Positions 24,101 through 36,400 of a stretch of DNA of 64,000 nt are shown piece by piece (position 1 is the stretch's first letter; each line of letters opens with the position of its first letter). This DNA is from Durusdinium trenchii (lineage: Eukaryota > Sar > Dinophyceae > Suessiales > Symbiodiniaceae): the NCBI GenBank assembly GCA_963970005.1, contig CAXAMN010021112.1:578287-642286 (forward strand). The letters run 5' to 3'. The notes below the pieces were generated by a model. It did no database searches. It worked only from the letters and a program-made list of their open reading frames with translations, and was not told the DNA's origin. A program made the translations under genes and the position numbers.

Positions 24101-27100
24101 AAAAGCAAAGATCCACGATGCATCCCTCGGGCGGCTTGGCACATCTCAAGAGAACAGGCAAAAGCCCGATGGCAATGGGCCGAAGGAATGTAGAATTTCA
24201 TTCTGCAGTCAACCTATCAACCCTTGCAACACCTGTAGAAGTTCCAAGAGGTCTTCCTTCTCCGACGGTTTTGTTAGGCCGTCCCTTCCCGTCTGACGTG
24301 GGTGCCACGGCTCCGTCTGCACACCGCCAGCGTGCAGAAAGAAGGGATGGTCCAAACTCATGAGCACGCCTTCCCTCTCCTTGGGAGACCTCCCATGGAG
24401 AAGCTCTTGTTTTGAAACATTTGTATAGCTCCATGGGAGATCATGGGAGTGCTCGAACCCTTTCCTCAGAAGGTAGACAGCCAAATCTACCCCAACAACC
24501 TTCGAAGCGGAGGTAAAGAAAAGGGAAGTGGGTGGACGAAGAAGTGACAACGTCTGGACAACAGCCAAATGGGACCCTTCGTTCCTGGCCCATTGATTTC
24601 ATGGTAGCTGCCAAACAACCAATTGTCTCACTAAGAGTTAAAAAATAATATATATATATATAACACCAGGTCAACCTTTATGTTAAAAGGTCTTTGAAGG
24701 CTAGGGATGACGCTTTAAGCATCTTCTGGCCCTCCCTTGATTTGGGGAAAGGAGGCAGGTCATGAACTTTGACCTACGTTCACCGAGCAGAGTCTAGAGC
24801 TGTTTGTCCATGCTTGCCCAGTGGCATGTTTCGCAGTGCCCCAATTCTGCGATTTGAACTGTATAGCTGTAGCTCTACCTGCAGGAACATAGTATACTAT
24901 TCACACATTATATTTGTTATATACTACGATTCTCATTATGTTATATATATATATATCAAGCGGAAGGAGTTGATCTCCACCAAACAGCAACCCTGGAATG
25001 CCCTGATTTACGCTGATGAGTGTAAAATGTGTTTCAAGGGACATATTTGGAAAAGACTTTGAGGGAACAGCCCCATACTGATAGCCAATCTACTGCAAGG
25101 ACATGGAGGTTCCCTTTTTTCAACCTTCGGATGGTGCTTTGTTTTCCAGTGTCACGAGAGCTACTGACTGTCTCATTCCTCACGCCCTTCGATCTGCCAC
25201 ACTTCGTGTCAGCTACGGACCACGAAACAAGTTCGTGCCCGCGCTGCGGCGCTCGAGGGTCCCTTGAGGCGCCCGAGCAGCGCCCGATCTGCGGCCGCAC
25301 CATTCGGAGTGCATCAGGGGACGGCAGGACTCGGGGTGATAGACCAAAAGCAAAACAGCTGGAGTCTTGATGGTTTCGATCCAAACATGTGCAGGGTCAC
25401 CCCACATCCAACTCATATCATATATAATTACCTGGACCCTCCAACAGGTCACCACCTGACACTTTTAAGTCTACAAAAGAAACAATACAACAATACGCCT
25501 ACCCTAGAAGTCCACTTCGACCCAGTTAGACGACATTCGGCCCAACAAGTAAAGATCATTCCTGAAATGGGGATCACCGTTCGTCAGACCATGTTTAAAG
25601 ATGTTTAAAGTTGCTTCCCAGGGCCACAGAAGTGTAGGGTGACTGGCTGTTTGGCCAGGACACTGGAGTCTCGAAGACTCTGCGGGTGTGCCATGACTTT
25701 GCCCGGGTTTGTACCCCTCCCTCCAAGCTACACACTGCAACCATTGAATTAGCCTGTGAGGGGCTGAATCACGTGGGGAGCAGTCCCAAAGTACTTGTTT
25801 GACCCACATTGGTTTTTCAAGCAGGGCACTGGTCCCATTCACCAGATTGAGTAGACTGTCCCAATAAAGCAGTTTAGAGGCTCCAATCATCTCCAATCAC
25901 GTCCTCAGAAGGTAGTTAGTAGATACCCCCCGCTGGCACCCACCCCAACCACCCAACTGAAAATGGAGGTCAGCCAGGAGCCCAGTCAATTGTAGACGTG
26001 AAACAGTCAGCTCTGCTGGTTGCCCAGTCGGATCTGGTCAACTTGGAAAAGGTGTGCAAATCATCGTGTTGGAGGTCAAAAAAAGCAATCTGGGTCTCTG
26101 AAGCTTGGATTTGCTTAAGGAGCCTGGAAATCATCAAACATATTCTCCAGACGCGGATTTACCCATAGGGCACATAGAAATCACCTTCAGTAAAACCTAG
26201 GAAGGCAGATCAACCGCTGCCGTCTTTGTTTACATGTCAATAATCTCCCTCAAAACAACATCGATTTGGGAATTTGGGGCTGATGTTGGCCCCATGGACG
26301 TCTCGAAGGATGTGAAGCACAATTCGGTTGACCACTTGTCGAAATTCCACTTGGACCACCTGCCCACAAATGGATCCATATACTCAAGCTGACTGAGAAG
26401 GTGATGCATACTCTCTGATGGAGGATCCAGTCGGACCTGAGAAGTGAGCACTGGATCCCTATGGCTTCAACAGGATCCCTAGGTGTCTCTCCTTTGTTTG
26501 AAGCTTTGAGACCTGCCTCCCAAAAGGGGTGAGACGAGGCCGCCGACCTGCCGTTCGTGGTATTTGGGATCCACCATTCGCCTCCGGCTGAAGCACCGCC
26601 GGGAGGTGGTTCCCGCGCTGATGGAAAGAAACGGGATGAAAAACTGACGAAGAAAGGGCGCACGAAGAAGACACGAAGGTGAAACTGAGAAACTGAGAAA
26701 GGTGAAACTGAGAAACTGAGAAAGGTCCTTCTTGTCTTTTGTTGGGTTTTGTTTGTTTGTCTTTGTTTGGCTGGAATCTGGAGGAAGCAAAAAATGCGGC
26801 ACCTTTTCTTCGGAATGGAACAATCAATCCCTGGAGCCAGGTGTGTTTTGCGAGGACTTGAGGAACCATGAACAGAACATGGAAAGGAGCTATTTCTACC
26901 TATCCTCAACAATCCATGATGTATGTCATTGACCCTCAAAACATCTTGAAACCACCCTAGTGTCCCCAACTCTTAAATAATTACATGGAGTGTCTGGGTA
27001 CGGAAGCCTTGTTGGACAGGTTTGGAAGAGGGATTGACTATAGAGTTTTATCGGAGGTTGTCTTTGGTACTTGGACCATTTATGTGGTCATATGTGCTCA

Positions 27101-27422
27101 GTTACTTTTTCAGAAGTGCCAGCTGGCACATCTATAGAAATCCCTACCCTAAGAATCCTTGGGTCCTCCATGGCAGGGTCAGACCCTCTATAGCAGGGGT
27201 CTGCACCCTCCAAACCCTTTCCATTGGTTCCGGCCCAGATTCTTAGGGTGGGTGGGCATCCAATGACCTCCTGAAAAGGTGCTATTCGGAGGAGTTGGCG
27301 GCCGTGACGACCTTATGAGGTAGTTGGAGCCACAATCAGTAGCAAAAAAGTTAAAAAAATAACCTTGGCATTACGCCCGTGCACCACAACGTCCGCCCTG
27401 TGATTGCAACCAGGAGTCAATG
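18155..27422. other. No recognised gene between copia-1 and the channel
   Basis: Long frames exist (for example minus 26250-26969, 239 codons) but look like chance: Phe/Ser-rich repeats and no domain. GC-rich patches at 20870-21060 and 22730-22850 may be exons of something not identified. Confidence 0.45.
26677..26722 (+). repeat. 23-bp tandem duplication
   Basis: Two copies of a purine-rich 23-mer starting AGGTGAAACTGAGAAACTGA are followed by AGGT. The repeat keeps an otherwise chance minus-strand frame open. Confidence 0.8.
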
Positions 27423-27461
27423 CTAGATGAGGCCCAGCCGCTGCCGGAGCATCATAAGGTC
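27423..27461 (-). CDS. Channel: possible terminal exon
   Basis: The frame reads DLMMLRQRLGLI then TAG after a pyrimidine-rich acceptor, ATCCAG|GAC. Phase 0 matches the preceding exon and the sequence suits a short cytosolic helix. Another acceptor at 27562-27563 (TTCTTAG|GTT) would give a longer exon in the same frame. A further exon may intervene. Confidence 0.4.
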   Translation of the reverse strand, partial: DLMMLRQRLGLI

Positions 27462-30400
27462 CTGGATTTGTCGAAAAGAAGTCTCACAACCTGGATTGAA
27501 CACATTGAACCAGGTCGCGGCGGAGGTCTGTTTTGGCGGGCAGGCCTCATTCCGAGCAAACCTAAGAAACATAAACAAACACGTCCATGCAACTCAAAGA
27601 CCCCTCTGACACTTCAATCCACTACGGGCCCAACTCATCGGCGCAGCGCAGGGCGCGCCCTGCGCCGTGGTCAGGTGAAGCGTCGATGATCTGAGCTGAT
27701 TGAGATCGGCCTGATGATGGTCTGGTGGTCCCAAACAGATAGGATTGCACGGTGTCTAATACATTTTGAGCGGGGAGATGTGGGGATCTAGTCTACTGTT
27801 CTATCTATTTGGGGGTCTATATAGGAGGTGAAACTATTCCAACCTGCTTTAGAGAAAGCCTGGACTGCCATGTCTAGCATGTCAGGTCTCACAACGAACA
27901 GCTCGAGATCTTTTTTGGTTCAGGCCTCTGAGGGTGGGAAAAACACAAAATGGGTTCATAGCTTTAGCTGACAGACTCTAGACTCTAGGTGTCTAAACTA
28001 GATTCTTGGGTTCTAGACAAGGTCTTCTAACATCTTCTAACAGTGAGCTTTAGGTGACAGACTCTAGAATTGACACCACTGGCCTTGGCTCTCGCCAGCA
28101 GGCCCTGACCTTGTAGAGGGGACTAGAATTGGCCGCCACCCTGCGAGGACCGAAATCGCATGCGATCAGGTCCTTCTTAATGCAAACCACATCAATGGAT
28201 CGGGCAGGGCCCTTGATCATCATGCAGCCTTCCAAAAACCTGGAGATCGAAGAATGGCCCACAAGACCATGGAACCGGAACCCATTGCCCATGTCCGATC
28301 ATGTTGGACTGTCTCTCGCTGTTCAGGGAGAGACTATGAGAACTACTCTATGGAAGATCTTCTTGGTCTAGGATCCAAATGTCAGTACCCCTAGGGCTCC
28401 AAGTACCTCCTCAGAAGGTATCTGGACCCTCCTGGCACCCACCCCAGTCCCACCTTCTCAGAAGGTCCTTGGAGCCCTAGGGGTACGAATTTTGTTGGGT
28501 ACTCCTCTCTGGGTCGGGCGCCCATCGGGCGACTCGCTTTGGGGTCGGGCGCCCATCGGGCGTATCGTCCAGTGGCAGCCGGAACGAGGGCGATGCTGTC
28601 GAAAACCCAAAGAATGCGTCTTTAACCATCCTTGCATACACCAAAAAGACCATGCGATCTTGCAGAGCAGCTCGTCCGTAATCTGGGTCTTGAATCTAAG
28701 TAAGACCCATTTCCTGATCTGTCTACTGATCTTGGGTTCTCGGAAGGCCTTTCATCGAAGCAACGCTGCAGACATCCTTCACCCCACACACGACACGGTG
28801 ACCATCGTCCATCGCCAAGCAGCTCGTCGACATCCACCTCCCCGCTTCCATCGCGGTCCAATTGTCCTGCACCGCGTCCGGTCCGAGAACGGTCGCACGG
28901 TGCGGGGCACTCTCTCTCCTTGGCCCGTTCGGAGAGGGGATGCCCCTGTCGACGTAGAACAACCATTGATTTATATACAGTTTGTACCGAACAACCACCG
29001 TCTTGGTCCGACCCAAGTGGTGTCGTCCTACCGATCCGGTTCCCAGTGAGGTCACATCTGATCACTGGGATCCGGTCGCAAAGAACACTAGAACACTCTT
29101 GCTTGCAAAGGGAGTCGATGAAGTGTCAGCGCTGACGCACGCGCTCTCCAGAGGGCGATCCTCTGGCCCCCGGGTATAGAGTCTATACTATACCGACCGG
29201 TCGATCGATTCTCCTTCTTCCTTGGGGGTCGAACTGGGAGGTCTCCCTTTTCTGAATCACACCTATTACCTGTATAGTTGTTACACCAGTCATGCTTCTG
29301 AAAGGCGGGCATATGGTGGCATTCTCTGAAATGAAGCTGCAAACAGCCTCTTGGTGGTGGAAAGCTGTCTTCTTCACCCCTCAGTGGACACATGCGTCCT
29401 TTGCAACCAAAATCACATGCCTCATGTCCTTGACACACCCAATGGATCCAAAAAAAAACAAGGTGGTTCCAAGCTGGATCTCTGATGATTCTTTTTCACA
29501 TCTTGTTGATGGATAAAGAACAGGACTGGAGGATGCAAAATAAACCATTCCGGTAGAGGGAAGAAGGTGGTGTTCTTCCTCAAAGGTCAAAAGTGTGCCA
29601 TGAATGTGCGAAGCTCTCCCTAAGAATCTTGGCCGGTTTGGAGGGTTGGGACCCCTGAGAAAGTGTCGCGTTGGTTCGCCCCTGCCATCAAGGGCTCGTT
29701 CGGAGTCGACGATTGAGGGCAGAACAGCTCCTCCCCGTGGAGTGGACACCGATCCAAACCCCCAAACCCCTCCAAAGGAGTCAGGGTCGAACCGAGCTCT
29801 CCCGCGTCAGGGTCGAACCTTTCTCCCACCCCCCAACTCGCTCGCTAACGCGCAGCCGCGGACTGCGAGCAACGAGCGGCGGAAAAGATCCCAGGCATCG
29901 GTGCTGCTGATCTCCAAAGCGTCGAAGACCTGGGAAGCGTCGCAGATCGGAGGACTCCCAGGAATTGATGCCATAGACAGGACCTTCCTTCGGTGTCTAT
30001 AAAGAGCCTCTTAGAGGTGATTTGGGGTGTCCAAAAAACACCTGTTGGAAGGTCCTGGGATATATCTGTTTTGTTGATTTAGTTAGTCTAAGTATTGGTT
30101 ATTCGATGTTATTTGTAGTTTAATGCATGCTTGGTACTATGATTCTTACCCTACTGATATCAGCACACAACCTCCAACAGGGGCCAACCACCAACGAGGA
30201 TACCTGTAGAGTCGGGTGCTGGTCTTAAGATTCAATAATGTAATATATACCCTAGGGCTCCAAGGACCTTCTCAGAAGGTGGGAGTGGGGTGGGTGCCAG
30301 GAGGGTCCAGATACCTTCTGAGGCGGTACGACTGGAGCCCTAGGGATATATATATATATATATATATACCAGCACCTTCAAAGGGGTCACCTGGCTGGAA

Positions 30401-33400
30401 GCCCCTACACTACTAAGGGACCTCAGACAGGACACCCCGAAAGAAGGTCCAGGTATATATATGCATAAATTATATATCTAGTATGACCTACATTGGGCTG
30501 GTTTCGACCAATATATGTGGAGTCTTTTGTCCGTCCACCGGGTGTCAAATACGTGGTGTGCGGCTCGGGGCTGAACGAATTGATATCCGGCTCGGGGCTG
30601 TCATCCCTTCGGGTTCCGAAGCAAAAGGCTGCGATCGTTCCCCACTATGGTTCTCTTTTGGTGCTTTGAAAGTCCCTATGTAAGCTCAGTTGTCTACTCA
30701 GCAGTCACATGTCGCGGCAGGCCGTCTGTTCGGACTCAAAATCATCGGAAGCATAGCGCATAGACCAAACGAACGGTCGGGCCCCTGGATAAAATATCCT
30801 GGTTCCTGATGTAGAATCTTGATTCATCAACCCCCCATATAAAGAAGTGTTTCAATCCAAATGGGGAAGATGAATTAGTGGCTGCCTGGGACTAGAGTGG
30901 CTGCCTGGGACTTCTGAGAGATAGTGCGTTAAGGTGGTAGTATCAACTGGGGCTCATGTGACGAAGGGGGGCCAGGGTGGACTAGACTGACTAGACCAAC
31001 TGACTAGACCAACACACTACGAGTTGCTTCACATACACTCCCAACCAAACTGGTGTCCGAGTCTCGGCTCCTTGTGTCAATCTTCCAACCGAACATGGAT
31101 CTTTTTGGAATACAGGCCCATTCAGTGAGCTTTCAAGCTTCAAATCCCATGCGTTCGTCCGTTTCACCAAACAGGGTAGGAACGGCAAATCAATCCGACA
31201 GCGAGGCTGGTGAAACCGAGAACACGGTGAACACGGTTTGGAGTCGCGTCCATCCTCAAAACAATGGAAGGTTGACATCCCTGGCCATCATTTTCATGTC
31301 CAGACCATCCCTTGGACTGGAATAGTTACTTACATTCATTAAGGCCATAAATGGGGTAGATATGGGTATATAAATTAATTTATATGTGACTAACCTTCAA
31401 TTGTTCCATACGTGAGATGAGTCAACCAGGGACCCACAGCGGACTGTCCAACATGTCCAACCAGCTCCGGAGCCGGGTCCACTCGGATCGCAACCGACCC
31501 AGGGACTCCACGGACGACACGCCCTGGTCACCATGGTCGCCATCGCCAGGACACCGTTTGGAGCACCGGATCCTTCCACGCTCGTTCGAACTCCTTTCGG
31601 GTGATGCCTGGCCGTGGGGCGTGGGCTTCGACCGAGCAGCGAGAGGGGAGGGGCGTCTCGCGGGATCTCCGATCTCTTGGATTGGATCTACGTCTGCACA
31701 TGTTGGAAGCATCTCAAAGCAGAACAGGTTGGTGAAGAAAATCAGGAACCTCTTATACTCTTCTTCCCTCCTCCACACCGTGGCAAATAGTGATTTGCCA
31801 CATCCGCGCGCGAGTTCCGCCTCCGTCGGAGTTCTGGTCCAGCTGTGTAAACAGTCGGCGCACTGCGCGGAAGTATTTCTCCTTCCTGGGCGGACAGCCG
31901 GGTCTGCCACACACGGTCACTCCGTCTGACTGTCGCCCTCGTCTTCCGGGGGATTGGGCATCGATAACACGAGGGGCTTCGATGGATGTCCTCCCGCAGT
32001 AGGAAGTCTCGGAGCCGAAGCAACTGCTACATGGCGCCATGGGTCAAGGTAACTGACCGACCGGCTTTTCCCACCAAAGATGAACAGAATAGACTACAAA
32101 GGAGGTCAACCTACCAGGGATTAGGGTTTGGGGTTTTGACCCACAACCACATCTTTGAGGGTGCTTAAGTCCAACACCCGAGCGAGTTCACCCGGACCCG
32201 CGAAGGGGGGTTGGGTCCCTAACTCTGAGCCCTTGAAGATGATTCAGGATGTTTCATGGAACATGTCTGAGCTGAAAACACATGCCTGGACCATTTCTGA
32301 TCGGAGAAAATGCCTCTCAGTCTTGCTCATTCTTCCTGGGGTTCACTCCAAAGAGGACGGAACCAAGGAGTGAAGACGGGGAAGACTTCCAATGCAAAGA
32401 ACCTGGACCCGCAAGGGACACCCCTTGACCTCTAAGGGGCTATTAATGGACACCCTTTCCGTGGTGCTGGAAGTGGTTGTCTTGTTGGCTGTTGGGCTTT
32501 CCAAAATCGCTTGCAAATCTAGGTAATTCCCTTCCTGTCCGGGTCATGGCTGCGCATTTCGCGGAGCAAGAAGAGTTTGGGGATTGTCACTTTTACATGA
32601 CCCAGGTAGCTCGCAATCCACAACCTATTGCTTGGCTTCAAATTCAAGTATGCAGGATGTGGATCAGTTCGACAACCAACATGTTGAGTGGTTCCAATTC
32701 AAACCCATTCGAGGATGTCTGGGTGACTTTAAGCCATGCCCGTGGAAGAAACCACTTTTACTCAAAGGGAGTCTCCAACTCAAGTACAGGGGGGTTAAGA
32801 CCTTTCCCCACTCACCATGACTTCTGAACGGAGTTGCACAAGGATGATGTGCAGCTCCTCAGTGGGCCTCCTGAGGATTCAGGTCTGAACGATCCCCAAG
32901 GTTTGAAAGATCTCCAAGCTGCTCTTGGGACACCGACTCCAAGTTGAGTTCGTGATCCTCGCCGCAGATGAGTCTTGGAACCCCACGTGCCCAGACGAGT
33001 TTCTTGAACGAACATGTGCGGAACCGTGGGGCTTGGTGCCCTCCAACGAGGTGGAACAAGTGCATTTGACGAAGATAGAACAACATAAAACTACCAGCAC
33101 CCTCCAACAGGTGTTTCCTGGAGGCGACAGGTGCCCAGAAACCACCTATTGGAGGGTCCTGGCTATGTAAGTTTATCAGTTTATCACCTTCAATTCTAGC
33201 AGCTGAATGTCCCGCTGAAGTCACCCTCATCCTTCACTTGGTAGTTGTACTTGTGCTATCAGCTGCATGGTGGTAAACGAAGTGGTCTTGGCTAATGTGC
33301 GGAACATATAACCAGTCCAATAAAAATTGAACAAGCGGTGACAGTGATGAATGGAAACTCTCGGAGTAACTTTCCGCGGTAGTCGCGTTTTTCATGGTAC

Positions 33401-36400
33401 CACTAACTTTGAATCAGGTTCCTCCTTGCCTTAGTTGCTACAGAAAAACACATGTGTCAGATTCTTATACCAATCTGAGAATTGCTATAATGACCACAAA
33501 CAAAATCATCATTGAGGAACGCAATACAGCAGTGTTTGCTCTTTTGTTCCTCCTGAAATCCAATCAGTGAAGGTCCTTTTCTGCACTCTCGATGGCGCTC
33601 TGACAAAAGACCTGAAACGTGTCCAGGCATTGGACTCTGAGTGCAACAATTGCGGAAATGGCGAAAAATTGAGGTGCCAAACGGTTTGAAGTGATGCCAA
33701 GTACACCAACTATCAGCAGCGCACCCCCAAAACAAAACATACACTGATGAGATGGAAAACACATACTGTACAACTTTCAACATTCGAACCTTCGGATGAT
33801 TGTTTTTGGAAGCATGCATATACCATTGCCATATCTGCAACTTCAAAGGTTGAGGTGGAAATTTCAATCTTTGTGTTTTCGATTGCAAACTTGAACTTCA
33901 TTGTTGGTATTGAAACTAAAATGTCCAAACATGCATCCTGTGTACAAGATGTATTGAACCAATGGCAGGAAAGAAACACATACAATTTACAACGCATCGT
34001 CCAGCAAAGTTGCGCCAGTCATGACGTTGAGCACAGCAAAGTTGCAGAAAGCTATATACGCTTCAAACAAAAGACCTCAGCGGAACATTGAGGCAAACAC
34101 CAAGCATGTGGTTTGTGGCCTTTCCGGGTGTGAACAGGATCCCACGCTGACATGAGTGGGTCTTCTTCAAACTTCCAATGCTTGGTCTCATAGGTTCATG
34201 TGGAACTACATGCCATCGTGTGTCCATCAAACGTGCCGCCGACTGTCACTGTCTGAAAACAAAATATGCTGCGGCTTTGTTTAAAAAAATGTTTTCCCGA
34301 AAAAACAAGCAATTGTGGATGTGGAAGTCCGCCATCCCTGGCCTAGGGTCTAGGCCCATGCTTGCGGACCCTGCCTATGTTGAGAATTTGCGCGCAGAGT
34401 TGGATGGGCCCAGGCCGTGGCGAGAGGTTTCGCTGGGCGGTTTCTAATCTGTCTTGTCGCATACCATGCTGCCGTCAGATTCCATGCTCTACTGTGGCGA
34501 TGCCCCCAGATCTTGGCTGGCTACAGCTAGCTTGCAAACAGTCAATTTGTTTAATCATTGTTTTACCACGTAGTTGCAACAAACAGTTGTCCAGTAAGCT
34601 CAGCCAGCAAGGCAAAGTCATGCGCCCACGTTGCGCGAAGATGCGTCCACATGGCAAGCAGCTTTACTGACGAGGGGAAAAGGCAACCGTGCAAACACAC
34701 GGCCAGTGCAATTAAAGCCTCCAGCACCGAAAAGTCTTAAACTTGCGCTTTGCTGATGTGACACAAGCCATGGGCAAGAGACTTTGGGCACTGGCCCCAC
34801 AACCGCTCATCATCCATTTCCGGCTTTGCCAAGGAGTAGTGTCTTCACTGGGGTTATCATTGCCTACGCCGATCTCTGTCACTTGTCATGGAATAGGAAT
34901 AAATTACTATAAGGAAACGCCCATGTCCATGTTTGGCCCTTGCCCTTCCTCTCCATGTCTCCGGTTACTTGACAACAAGCTCTGATCCACGGCGCTCACG
35001 CTTGATAGATATGGGGGGATGGCAGCTGTTCAGGTACCGAAAGCCAAAATATGCGACCAACTCATTGTCTGTGAGCCGGCATTTAAAAATGGCAAGTAAG
35101 CGCCGCACGCGTATTGAGAGCGCCCCTGTCTTGCCCGGTTTGTCAAAAGCCATGTTGTGGCACCGCCTTTTCCGAAAAACGACGGAGGTCGCGCAGGCGC
35201 ACTGGGGCGCAAACCTCGACATGATAGAACAAGCATACAATAGGAGAACGCCCAATTGAGTATGCTTCTTTGCGGGCGTCCATTGAAAAATACTTGCGGC
35301 CACAGCGACGGCGCCACGGAACGTAGAGTCTTCACCACAAAGCACTGTCCTCCCGGACTGGCGCCTCCACTCATGGTGACCCCCCGATTCAAACGCACAA
35401 CTGGACATAGAAAGAGCTGGCTCCCTTGCGCATGGGCGGCCGGGGGTCAACTCACAACATAGCCAGGATTGAGCCACGTTAGAACACCCTTGTGCGTTCA
35501 AGGAAAAATGGTCTCCGCAAGCTGTTCCTGGGGGAAGCACAGCTCTTGCTTTCCACATTGTGCGCTGGATGAGGTTCCGCAGCCATCGCCATCAAAGAAT
35601 CCGGCTCCGCAGCAGCCGGGGGCGCAGCAGCAGGCGGCAGCACAGCGGCAGGCGCGTCAGGTGCTACCTCTCCTGCTGGGCCAGGGGCACCAGGAGGCGG
35701 AGGAGACACCGTTGGCAAGGTGGTCCTGAAGGCCAGCTCCAGTTGGTCCATGTGGGCAGCCAAATCCAGGAGCTGCTTCTCCATGTCAAGGTTCTCAATC
35801 ACCACCGGCTCCCCAAAGGCAGCCAGCGCAGCCGCCGCGGTACCCTCATCCACACGGATCTGGGCCGAGTCAAAAAGGGCGTTTCACAAAATTCAGGCAG
35901 TGTGCTCACATTGCTCTTCTCTTGAGCCAAAATGTCCTGGTGGGACATGTTGGTGTCTTTTGTGGACATAAAACTTGCAACCGCAAGCTAAATGCAAGTG
36001 TGAATTTAAACTTGTTTACTCTTTTTTACGCTGATGATGCAGCAAGTCAGAATCAATCTGTAAAAAACGATCTATACTACTCTAAGAAAAATAAAAATAT
36101 CAAAAATACCCCCCAAAAAAAAAAACTAAAAAGTTAACCAAGAATGTAAAAATATATTTAAACAAGTAGAAACATAAGTAAGCCACACTATACGATATTA
36201 TAAGAGGAAGACTGTCAGATCGAACCCCATCACTCATACCAAAGGTGATAAAGGTCCTCCCCACATATAATCGATATACTTATATATATATATATACATA
36301 TTTATTCATCTATATATAGTATTCCCATGCATTATATGCGGATTTACCAATACCCCGACGCTCCATGAGACCGGAATAAAATGACCTACATCGACCGCTG

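Noticed and set aside
26250-26969. 239-codon minus-strand frame
   Set aside because: Low-complexity Phe/Ser stretches from the 23-bp duplication and no recognisable domain; likely chance.
32812-33230. Overlapping minus-strand frames around 33 kb as a separate gene
   Set aside because: They overlap a MITE copy and have no domain; at most a short linker exon of the channel lies here.
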